Shown here piece after piece: positions 1-12,000 of a stretch of DNA of 64,000 bases. The position numbers and the translations under genes are program-made. Source of the DNA: Larus michahellis (lineage: Eukaryota; Chordata; Aves; Charadriiformes; Laridae); NCBI RefSeq assembly GCF_964199755.1, contig NC_133917.1:5771967-5835966 (forward strand). The letters run 5' to 3'. The number at the start of each line of letters is the position of its first letter. The first letter of the stretch is position 1. The notes below the pieces were generated by a model, which did no database searches, was not told where the DNA came from, and was given only the letters and a program-made list of their open reading frames with translations.

Positions 1-49
1 CCCCCCAGACCCACCCCCCGACCCCCCCCCCCCAGACCCCCCCCCCCAC

Positions 50-3000
50 CTTCCCCCAGCGCCTCCTTCTCCCGCGCCATGAAGGACGGGCTGGATTTGA
101 CGTGAGCTTCCAACTTGCGCCGCGAAGCTTCCTCCAGGGACACGTCCCACTCGAACCTGGGGAGACACCGGCCCGCTGCAGCCCACGCTGGGCAGGCTCT
201 CGACACCCCCCACCCCGACCCCCCCCCTCCCCGACCCCCAACCACCTCCCCCCCCCCCCCCCCACCTCTCGTTGAAGTCGGGGTTGAGGGTCTTCCTCTG
301 CACGCTCGTCTTCCGCTTGGAGCCGCGGCTGCGGTCGGGCAGCAGCACCAGGGACACGTAGGGGTCGGGGGGCTCCTTCGACACCGGCCTCAGCTTCCTT
401 CGGGGGGGGGGGGGGGGGTGGAGACACACAGGGGTCAGCGTGGGGGGGGGGTGGGGTGGTGTCTGGGGAGGTCTGGTGGGGGGGGGGGGCGGGTTTGGGG
501 GAGTCTGGAAGGGTCAGAGGTATCCGAGGGGGAGGTCTGGGGGGGGGTTTAGGGGGGACTCGGGGGGGGTCTGGGGGGGGGGAGGTCAGAGGTATCCGAG
601 GGGGAGGTCTGGGGGGGGGTTTAGGGGGGACTCGGGGGGGTCTGGGGGGTTTGGGGGGATCCGAGGAAGAGATCTGGGGGGGTTTAGGGGGGACTCGGGG
701 GGGTTCTGGGGGGGGGGGGTCAGAGGTGTCCGAGGGGGAGGTCTGGGGGGGGTTTAGGGGGGACTCGGGGGGGTCTGGAGGGTTTGGGGGGGTCTGGGGG
801 GCCTCAGAGGTGTCCGAGGGGGAGGTCTGGGGGGGGGTTTAGGGGGGACTCGGGGGGGGTCTGGAGGGTTTGGGGGGGTCTGGGAGGGTCAGAGGTATCT
901 GAGGGGGAGGTCTGGGGAAGTTTGGGGGGGGGTCTGGGGGGAGTCAGAGGTGTCTGAGGGGGAGGTCTGGGGGGGTTTAGGGGGGCCTCGGGGGGGTCTG
1001 GGGGGTTGGGGGAGGGGTCAGAGGGGTCGGGGGGGGGGGGTTGGGGGAGGGTTGAGGGTGTCTGGGTGGGGGGGGTCAGAGGTATCCGAGGGGGAGGTCT
1101 GGGGGGGGGTTTGAGGGGAACTCGGGGGGGTATAGGGGCGGTTTGGGGGAGCTCAGAAGGGTTTGGGGGGCTTTGGGGGGGTCTGGGGGGATCAGAGGGG
1201 TCCGGGAGGGAGGTCTGGGGGGTTTGGGGGGGAACTCGGGGGGGTCTGGGGGAGGTTTGAGGGGGCTCAGAGGGGTCAGAGGGGTCCGGGGGGGTCTGGG
1301 GGAATTTGAGGCAGGGGGGGCTCAGAGGGGTCTGTGGGGGGGTTGGGGGAGGGTTGGGGGTGTCTGAGGGGGGGGTCAGAAGTGTCCGAGTGGGAGATCT
1401 GGGGGGTTTTGGGGGTGAACTCGGTGGGATGTCTGGGGGGTTTGGGGGGAACTCGGGGGGTGTCTGGGGGAGGTTTGGGGGGGCTCAGAAGGGTCGGGGG
1501 GGGTCACAGGGGTGCAGGGAGGGTCTGGGGGAATTTGTGGGGGTGGCTCAGAGGGGTCTGGGGGGGTTTGGTGGGCTTTGGGGGGTCTGGGGGGGATCAG
1601 AGGGGTCCGGGAGGGTGGTCTGGGGGGGTTTGGGGGGGACTCAGGGGGGGTGGGGGGATGCTCAAAGGAGTCTGGGGGGCTCAGAGGGGTCCGTGGGGGG
1701 GGGTGGGGGGGGGGGGGCTCAGAGGGGTCTGGGGGGTGATCTGGGGGGTGATCTGGGGGGTGGGGGGGTCGGGCAGCTCCTTCGACACTGGCCTCAGCTT
1801 CCTTGGGCGGGGGGGTGTCGGGGCTGGGACCCCCACACCCACCACCACCGCCCGGCCCCCCCCTCACCCCGGGGTTGGGGGGGGGGGGGGGGGCGGGGGG
1901 GCTCACCTGCAGGCGTGGACGATGGCCACCAGCTTGTGCTCNNNNNNNNNNNNNNNNNNNNNNNNNNNNNNNNNNNNNNNNNNNNNNNNNNNNNNNNNNN
2001 NNNNNNNNNNNNNNNNNNNNNNNNNNNNNNNNNNNNNNNNNNNNNNNNNNNNNNNNNNNNNNNNNNNNNNNNNNNNNNNNNNNNNNNNNNNNNNNNNNNN
2101 NNNNNNNNNNNNNNNNNNNNNNNNNNNNNNNNNNNNNNNNNACAGGGGGCTCAGCACCCCGCCATGGGACCCCCCCACCCCCGGGTGAGGGGACGGGAGG
2201 ACCCCCCCCCCGCCTCCGGCACCGGGATGGGACTGAGACCTGCAGCTCCAGCGACTCCACGTGCGGCCGCTTGATGAGGAAGGAGAAGCCTTCGTCCCAC
2301 ACGGGCTCGGCCGTCGGGGCGCAGGTCTGGGGGTGGGAGAGCGGGTGAGAGACCCCCCCCCCCCCGCACACACACCCCCCCGTCTCATCCCCCCCGGCCC
2401 CCCCGGCCCCCCACTGCGTCGTACCTTGGTCTTGACGGAGACGTCACGCACGGCCAGGCTGGCGAAGGCAGCAGGCGGCTTGGAGCCCTTCCGGAGCTGG
2501 GGGACAGCGGGATGGGGACGATGGGGACAACGGGGACCAATGGGGACAGAGGGGACGGATGGAGACCAATGGGGACAGTGGGGACGGATGGGGACGATGG
2601 GGACGGATGGGGATAGATAGGGATGGATGGGAATAGATGGGGACAACGGGGATGACAGGGAGCGATGGGGACGGATGGGGACAAATGGAGACAGTGGGGA
2701 TGGATGGGGATGGATGGGGACCAATGGGGACCAATGGGGATAGCTGGGGATGGGGACAATAAGGACCGATGGGGACAATGAGGACCAATGGGGACGGATG
2801 GGGATGGATGGGAACCAATGAGGATGGATGGGGACAATGGGGATGATGGGGACGGATGGGGACAATGGGGATGGATGGGGATAGATAGGGATGGATGGGC
2901 ATAGATGGGGACAACAGGGATGACAGGGAGCGATGGGGACGGATGGGGAGCAATGGGGACAGTGGGGACCAATGAGGATCGATGGGGCCGATGGGGATGG

Positions 3001-6000
3001 ATGGGGATTGATGCGGATGAAGGGAACAGATGGGGACGGATAGGGACAATGAGGACCAATGGGGATGTATGGGGATGATGGGGACAATGGGGACGGATGG
3101 GGACGATGGGGATGGATGGGGATAGATAGGGATGTATGGGCATAGATGGGGACAATGGGGATGACAGGGAGCGATGGGGATGGATGGGGACAGTGGGGAT
3201 CGATGGGGATGGATGGGGATAGATAGGGATAGATAGGGATGGATGGGGATAGATGGGGACAACAGGGATGACAGGGAGTGATGGGGACGGATGGGAATGG
3301 ATGGGGACCAATGGAGACAGTGGGGACCAATGGGGACGGTGGGGATGGACGGGGATGGATGGGGATGGATGGGGATGGATGGGGATCGATGGGGATGGAT
3401 GGGGACCAATAGGGACCGATGGGGATGGAGGGAACGGATGGGGACAATGGGGACCGATGGGGACAGATGGGGACCAATGGGGATGGATGGGGATGGGGAC
3501 AATGAGGACTGATGGGGACAGACGGGGATGGATGGGGATGACAGGGATGATGGGGATGATGGGGACGGGGATGGGGACGATGAGGACCGATGGGGACGAT
3601 GGATGGGGATGATGGGGCCGGGGGTGGGGACGACGAGGACCGATGGGGACGGATGGGGACGGAGCGGTCACTCACCTGGAGGTCGTCGGCTCGGTCCACG
3701 AAGACGGAGAGCAGCGCAGCCGAGAGCTCCTCGCCGCGGGGGGGCTGCAGGAGGCTGTTGGTGTGCAGGACCTGGGGGGACACGGGGGGTGGGCGGGCTG
3801 GGGGGGGGCCGCCACGGCGCAGGGACACACGGGGACAGGGATGCACGGGGACACATGGGGATGCTCAGAGATGGGGATAGGGATGGGGATGGGATGAGAT
3901 GGGATTGGGGTAGGATTGGGATGGGGATTGGGTTTGGATAGGATGGGATGGAAATGGGAATAGGGATGGGGATGGGATGGGAATAGGGATGGGATGGGGA
4001 CAGGGAGGGAACAGGGAGGGGGATGGGTTGGGATGGGTTTGGATGGGAACGGGGATGGGGATGGGAAGGGATGGGATTGGGTTTGGATAGGATGGGATGG
4101 GGATGGGAATAGAAATGGGATGGGGATCAGATGGGATTGGATGGGAATGGGATGGGGATGAGGATGGGAATGGGATGGGATGGGGATGGAGGTGGATGGG
4201 GATAGGATTGGGGTGGGATTGGGATGGGACAGGGATGGGTATGGGATGGGGACAGGGATGGGGATAGGAATCAAATGGGGATGGGATGGGGACAGGGAGG
4301 GAACAGGGAGGGGGATGGGTTGGGATGGGTTTGGATGGGAACGGGGATGGGGATGGGAAGGGATGGGATTGGGTTTGGGTAGGATGGGATGGGAATAGGA
4401 ATGGGATGGGGATCAGATGGGATTGGATGGGGATCAGATGGGGATGGGGAGGGATGGGAATGGGATGGGGATGGGAATAGGAACGGGATGGGGACGGGAA
4501 TCGGATGGGATGGGATGGGATGGGGACAAGGACGGGGATGGGATGGGGATCAGATGGGGTTGGATGGGGATGGGAACGGGATGGGGATGGGAATAGGAAT
4601 GGGATGGGGACGGGGATGGGATGGGGACGGGGATGGATGGGGATGGGATTGGGGCAGGATTGGGATGGGACAGGGATGGGGATGGGAATAGGGATGGGGA
4701 TGGGAAGGGGCTCAGGGCCGGCCGTGCCCCCTGTGTCCTGGTGTCCCGGGGGCCGTTACCTGCTGGAGGAGGGCGACGCTGGGGCGGGGGTCCAGGCTCT
4801 CCAGCCGCACGTGCAGCCGCCCCGACTTCACCTCCTCCAGGGGCAGCCACTGGTGGGACAGGGAGGGTGGGTGAGACCCCCCCGGCGCAGTCACCCCCCC
4901 CCCTCCCCGCTGCAGCCCCCCCCGGCCCCTCTCTCCTACCTCATCCACGACGCGGCTGCTCAGCACCCGCCTCAGCGGCACCTTGCACCTGGGGGGGGGG
5001 GGGGGGAGTTGGTGAGGGCTGGGGGGGGGGGAGGGGAGCCACCCCACAGCCCCCTGCCCCCCCCCCGCCCCCCCAGCACCCACCGGCCCAAGAAGTCGTC
5101 CTTATCGATGTCCTTGTCGAAGAGCTCGAACTCCACGTCCTGCCCCGGGATGTTGTCCACGATGGCCTGGGCAGGGAGAGGTGTCACCGGTGGGGACAAC
5201 CCCCCCACCCCACCCCCCCCGGACGCCTGGCTCCCCCCTGCCTCAGTTTCCCCTCCTGGGGGAAGGATGGCATCCCCCCCTCCGCCCCCAGCACATCCGT
5301 GCCCACGTGGATGGGAAGGGGTGGGGACGGGGATATGGGATGGGGACGGGAATAGGAATGGGATGGGAAGGGGAAAGGATGAGGATGGGGATATGGGATG
5401 GGATGGAATGGGGATGGGATGGGGATGGGGACGGGAATAGGAAAGGGATGGGGATGGGAATAGGGATGAGATGGGGATGGGAATAGGAATGGGATGTGGA
5501 TGGGATAGGGATGGGATGAGATGGGATGGGGATGGGATGGAATTGGCGAGGGGAAGGGATGGGGATGGGATGGGAATGGGGATATGGGATGGGATGGGGA
5601 TTGGGTTCAGATAGGATGGGACGGGGACAGGGACAGGGATGGGATGGGGAGGGAAGGGGATGAGGATGGGGATGGGATGGGAATAGGGATGAGATGGGAT
5701 GGGATGGGGATGGGACTAGGAATGGGATGAGGATAGGGAGGGGAAGGGATGGGGATATGGGATGGGGATGGGGATAGGAATGAGATGGGGATTGGGTTCG
5801 GATAGGATGGGACAGGGACAGGGACAGGGATGGGATGAGGAGGGATGGGGATGTGATGGGATGGGATGTGGATGGGATGGGAATAGGGATGGGGTGTGGA
5901 TGGGATGGGAATAGGGATGAGATGGGGTGGGATGGGATGGGGATGGGAACAGGAATAGGAATGGGATGGGGATGGGGATATGGGATGGGACGGGGATGGT

Positions 6001-9000
6001 GATGGGAATAGGGGTGGGATGGGATGGGACGGGGACAGGATGGGGACGGGGGGTACCTCGTAGACCTCGTTCCAGCGGGGGTTGAGGTCCTCCTTGATCA
6101 CGCGGCTGCGGAAGACCCTCCCGGCCACCCGGACCTTGGTGTAGGGGTCGGAGCGGCCCCGCACCACCCCCTTGAAGAAGTTGTCTTTGGCCACCAGGTT
6201 CTCGGCCTCCAGGAGGTGGATCCGCAGCACGCGCTGGGGACACGGGGGGGACGTGCTGGCACCGGGAGGGGGGGGCCGCCAGGCATGGCCAGCCCCAACC
6301 GCCCCCAGCCCTCACCCCCCCCCCCCCACCCTGGACCCCCCCAACCTCACCCCAGGATCCCCCCCATCCTCCCCACCAGGACCCTCCTGGTCTTCAGGTC
6401 CCACAGATTCCCATCCTGCCCCCCCAGGACCCTCCATCCTGCCCCCCCCCACAAAGGACGCCCCATCCTGCTCCCCAACACCCCCCCCCCTCCCCTGACC
6501 CCCATCCTGCCCCCCAGGACCCCCCATCCTGCCACCCCCAGGACCCCCCCCATCCCCTGACCCCCATCCTGCCCCCCAGGACCCCCCCCATCCCCTGACC
6601 CTCATCCTGCCCCCCAGGACCCCCCATCCTGCCCCCCAGGACCCCCCCAGCCCCCCTACACCATTCCCCTCTGCAGGTCCCCCCACTCCTGACCCCCATC
6701 TTGCCCCCCACCCCCCGAGTCCTCCAGACCCCCGGTGGATCCCCCAACCCCGCCCCCCCCCCCCCCCCACCTCGGTGCCGAACTGTGGGTCAGGGCTGGC
6801 CTGGGGGGGCCGGTGGGTGCCGCCGGTGCTGGCGGGGGGGTCTAGCTGCCCTGGGGGGGTGGGTGGGGGGCCAGCGTTCTCCGGGGCGTCGAAGAAGAGC
6901 ACCTGCGGGGATGGGGGCGAGGAGGCGGCGGTGGGGGGTGGGTGGGGGGGGGTGGGTGTAAGAGACATCCCATAAATTCCCTGGGGGGGGGCGGGGGGGG
7001 CATGCAGAAGGCCCTCCAAGCCTTCCACGGAACGCTTCAAACACGCGCGAAGGCGCCTGGCCGGGTGGGGAGAAGGCTCTTGCGCAGGCAGGATAGTTCT
7101 GCCACTGGTGTGATGAGCTTGCTCGTCCTCTGCTCCCCCCACCGCCCCCCCCTCCCACCCCCCCAGGCCATTGTGTCCCGCGAGCGACCTTCGCTTCGCC
7201 GCGCGTACGGCAGCGTACGGCAGCCCAGCGCGCCCTCCCGAAGATCACCGAGCTCGCGCTCCACAGGTGGGACTCTAGTTCTCCTCTCCCCACCCGAATC
7301 GTGCGGCCGCTGTCACCCGGGACGGGACGGGATGGGGAGGCGGGGGGGGCGGGGGGAGAAACCTGGGGTGAAACTGCCCCATAACGAGTGGGGCGGGCCC
7401 TGCTAATCCAGCAAACATAAAAGGGGAAAAATAAGCGCCCTTACGGGGGGAACAAAGAAGAAACAAAAGAAGACCGTGTCTGGGAAGATTCTTCCCAAGG
7501 AAGAAGACCATGCCTGGGAAGACTTTTCCCAAGAAAGAAGACCATGCCTGGGGAGATTCTTCCCAAGAAAGAAGACCGTGCCTGGGAAGATTCTTCCCAC
7601 GAAAGAAGAAGATTATGCCTGGGAAGATTCTTCGCAAGAAGACCGTGCCTGGGAAGATTTTTCCAAGAATGAAGATTATGCCCAGGAAGATTCTTCCCAA
7701 GAAAGAAGAACGTGCCTGAGAAGATTCTTCCCAAGAATACCATGCCCAGGAAGATTCTTCCCAAGAATACCATGCCCAGGAAGATTCTTCCCAAGAAAGA
7801 AGAAGATTATGCCCGAGAAGATTCTTCCCAGGGAAGAAGACCATGCCCAGGAAGATTCTTCCCAAGAAAGAAGATCAATGCCAGGGAAGATTCCTCCCAA
7901 GGAAGAAAACCGTGTTTGGGAAGATTCTTCCCAAGAAAGAAGACTGTGTGTGGGAAGATTCTTCCCAAGAATGAAGATCAATGCCGGGGAAGATTCTTCC
8001 CAAGGAAGAAAACCGTGCCCAGGAATATTCTTCCAAGAAAGAAGATTATGCTCGGGAAGATTCTTCCCAAGGAAGAAAACCATGTCTGGGAAGATTCCTC
8101 CCAAGAAAAAGGAAGATTACGCCTGGGAGGATTCCCTGAAAAAGACGCTGGATCCCGGCCCGTTGAGCTCTTTCTCTCTCTCTTCTTCTCTGTGTCTTCT
8201 CCTTTCTCCATCCCTCGCTTTCTCTTTCCTCTGGCAGTCGTTAAGTAACGGTCAGAGTTATCACCTTCATTAAAAACACGCCGCGCCCCTCACCCTCCGC
8301 CACCGCTTGTCGCACACCTCGCCAATTACCGTGGCCTCGTTAAGACCCCGCGCTAACCGTTTTGGCCACCTAACGAACGTTTCTACGCGGACCTGGCGAT
8401 TCCCCCCGCCTTCCTCCCCACCGCCGGGAATCTACGGGTCTGAAGTCGTCCCCCACCCCCCCCATTCCCCCTCTTTTCCTGAGGGTGGGACATGAAAGGT
8501 GGAAGGGGCAGGAACCCCCCCCCCCGACACCCCCCCAGCCCCTCACCCGCAGGACCAGCTTCATGTGGAGGCGGCTGCCGGGCCCCGAGCGCTGGAGCTG
8601 GAAGGGCTGGTGCAGGGTGAGATCCGGCGCCTGCAGCAGGCGGGAGAGGGGCAGCGAGAGGGACCCCAGGCTGCCCTGACGGGGGTCGTCCTTCACCTGG
8701 GGGGGGACGACACACACGACACAGGGGGTGGGGGTCACGGGAGGCCAGGGGGAAAGCGGCCCGGGGAGAGGTTGGGGGGAATATGGGGAAAAAAGGGGAG
8801 AAAGGGGCGAGAAACGGGTGAGAAACGGGTGATGGAGGTTTTGGGGGGGGGGGGAATGGGAGGGGGGTTTGGGGGGTTATGGGGAGAAAGGGGGGTTGGA
8901 GTACATGGGGGGGAAACGGGATGGGGATTTGGGGGGATATGGGGAGAAAGGGGGGAGAAACGGGGGGTTGGAGTATGCGGGGGGGGAAACGGGATGGGGA

Positions 9001-12000
9001 TTTGGGGGGATATGGGGGAGAAAAGGGGGAGAAACGGGAGAAAAGGGGGAGAAAAGGGGTTGGAGGATGTGGGGGGGAAACGGGATGGGGATTTGGGGGG
9101 ATATGGGGGGAGAAAGGGGGAGAAACGGGAGAAAAGGGGGAGAAAAGGGGTTGGAGGATGTGGGGGGAAACGGGATGGGGATTTGGGGGGATATGGGGAG
9201 AAAAAGGGGGGAGAAGGGGGTTGGAGGATTTGAGGGAGAAACGGGACAGGGATTTGGGGGGAATATGGGGAGAAAGGGGGGGGGGTTGGAAGATTTTGGG
9301 GGAAATGAGACAGTGATTTGGAGGGATATGGGGAGAAAGGGGGGAGAAAGGGGGAGAAAGGGGGGAGAAAGGGGGAGAAAGGGGGAGAAAGGGGGGAGAA
9401 GGGGGGAGAAGGGGGGAGAAAGGGGGGAGAAATGGGGTGCTGGAGGATGTGGGGGTGGAAACGGACAGGGGACAGGGATTTTGGGGGTGTTTGGGGAGAA
9501 ATGGGGGAGAAAGGGGGGGGGTTGGAGGATTTTTTGGGGGAAAACAGGCTGGGATTTGGGGGGAATACGGGGAGAAAGGGCGGGGGGGGAAGATTTGGGG
9601 GGGGAAATGGGGGCAGGGATTTGAGGGATACGGGGGAGAGATGGGGCTGGGGCTGGGGGGGATGGGGGGGGTGAATGTGGGGAGCTGTTGCGGGGGGTCT
9701 CGCCTGGATGTCCACGTCTTGGTTGACGGGGTCGTGCAGGAAGAAGCGAAAAGCATCTTCCCAGACGGGCGCCGAGGTGTTATAGACCACCTGGGGGGGG
9801 GGGGAGGGGGGCGAGAAATGGGGTTAGAACCCAACCCCCCCCCGACTCCGGTGGGTCCCTGGTCCCCCACCCCAACCCCTCCTCGGCTGGGCTCCCCCCA
9901 GCCCACCTTGCTCTCCTGCGTGACGTCCTGCACCGAGACCTGCACCATGGGGTTGGGCTCCTTGCCCGGCTTCTTCACCTACGCAGAAACCGGGGGTTGA
10001 AGGAGGGGGCGGGGGGGTGTCCCCACACACGTCTGACACCCCACCACCCCCCCCCCCATCATGCCCGGGGCAGGGAATTGGCCACCTGAGCCTCCTCCCT
10101 GCCCCCGCAGACCCCCCCCCCCCACACACACTCACGGGCAGCTCCTCGGCCCGGTCCAGGTACACGACCAGGATGGCGGCAGACGGGGGATCGGGTTTGG
10201 CCACGATCGTCCGGTTCCTCTCCAAAACCTGGGGGATGTGACCCGGGGGGGGGGGGGGGGGGCGGGTAGAGATGGCGTCGGGGGGGTGGGGTGGGGGGGG
10301 TCTCTGAGGCAGACAGCACCTGCCCCCACCCCTGGCCCCCAACCTTGTCACACACCCCCCCCAGGCTGGGCTGAGCCCTGGCAAATTCATCCCTGGGCTG
10401 CGGCCTGGGAAACTCATCTCTGGGCTGAGCCCCAGCAAACTCCTCTCTGGGCTGAGACCTGGGAAACTCCTCTCTGGGCTGAGACCTGGCAAACTCATTT
10501 CTGGGCTGAGCCCCGGCAAACTCATCTCTGCGCTGAGGCCTGACAAACTCATGTCTGGGCTGAGACCTGGGAAACTCATCTGTGGGTTGAGCTCCGGCAA
10601 ACTCATTTCTGGGCTGAGCCCCGGCAAACTCATCTCTGCGCTGAGGCCTGACAAACTCATCTCTAGGCTGAGCCCCGACAAACTCATCTCTGCGCTGAGC
10701 TCCGCTCACCTGCTCCAGCTTGGAGGCGTCGGCCATGAGGGAGAGCCACTCCAGGCGCAGGTGCAGCCGACCCCGGCCCCCCTCCTGCAGCGGGAACCAC
10801 TGGCGGGGGTGGGGGGGGGGACACAACACACAGGACACAGAGGGGTCAGCACGGCCCCCTCCGACCCCCCCCCCTCCAGCACCCCCCTTCCTTCGCCCTG
10901 GCACCCACCTCCTCCAGCACCCGGGCCTTCAGCACCTCCCCAAAATCCAGCTTCATCCTGAGGGCGGGGGGGGGGGGAGGGAAAGGCCGTGAGCTGTTGG
11001 ATTTGGGGGGGCTTTGGGGGGGGGGGGGGGGGGGGTGTCTGCCCCCCCCCACCTCACCTGCCCAGGAGATCGTCCTGGTCGGGGTCCTTGTCAAACAGCT
11101 CCACCTCCATCTCCTGCCCCGGCACCTCGTGGACGATGAACTGGGGGGGGGACGGACACAGGGTCGGCGTAGGGACACACACACACACACACACGGACAG
11201 AGACATGGCGGGGGAGGGGGTGGGATGTACATGGGGAGGGCGGGGGGTCCCCACGCCCAGGCTGGGGACACCACCGGGGGGGTGTCCCCGTGTCGGGGTT
11301 GGGACGCTCCTGCTGCCCCCCCCCCCCCAGCCCGGCTGGGGATATGGGGAGGGTCCTTGTGCCCACCCAACCCCCCCCCCCCAACAACCGCGGCTGGTTT
11401 GGGGGGGGGGGTGATGGGTCTGGGGGGGGTGGGGGGGTCGCACCTCGTAGACCTCGTCCCAGGTGGGGTTGAGGTTGTTGTCGATGACGCGGCTGGTGGC
11501 CACCTGGGTGCCCACCCGCAGGACGGCGTAGGGGTCCGACTTGCCCTCCACCAGCCCCCCCATGAACCGATCCTTCGAGCGCAGGTCCCGGGCGGCCCGG
11601 AGGTGCACCCGCACCACCCCCTGCCAGAGATTTGGGGGGGGGGTGTCAGCTAGGAAGGGACACCCCCCCCCGCCAGAGATTTGGGAGGGGGGAGTGTGGG
11701 GGGGGGGGTGTCAGCTAGGAAGGGACACCCCCCCCGCCAGAGATTTGGGGGGTGGGGGGAGGTTGGGGGGTGTCAGCTAAGAAGGGACACCCCCCTCCCC
11801 TCCACACTCCCCCCGCCCCCCCGGGACAGCCCTTACCCGGGGCAGGGGGCAGCGGAGCTGGGCGGCATCGTGGAGGTCGGGGACCAGCGGGACCAGGAGG
11901 CGGTTGGGAAGGACGAGGTAGGAGGAGATGGCGTCCATGATCATCGTGTCCGACATGGAGCTGGGAGGGGGAAAAGACACACAGTCATGGGATTGGGGGG

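Noticed and set aside
1903-3846. 647-codon minus-strand His/Pro/Ser-rich frame
   Set aside because: Translation of the GGATGGGGAC satellite and the N gap; real ESYT1 exons inside it are in phase only over short stretches.
7476-8273. Repeat-protein-like frames with FPRKK or SSQER motifs
   Set aside because: Both strands are open through the ~33-bp minisatellite; it is intronic and lacks gene signals.
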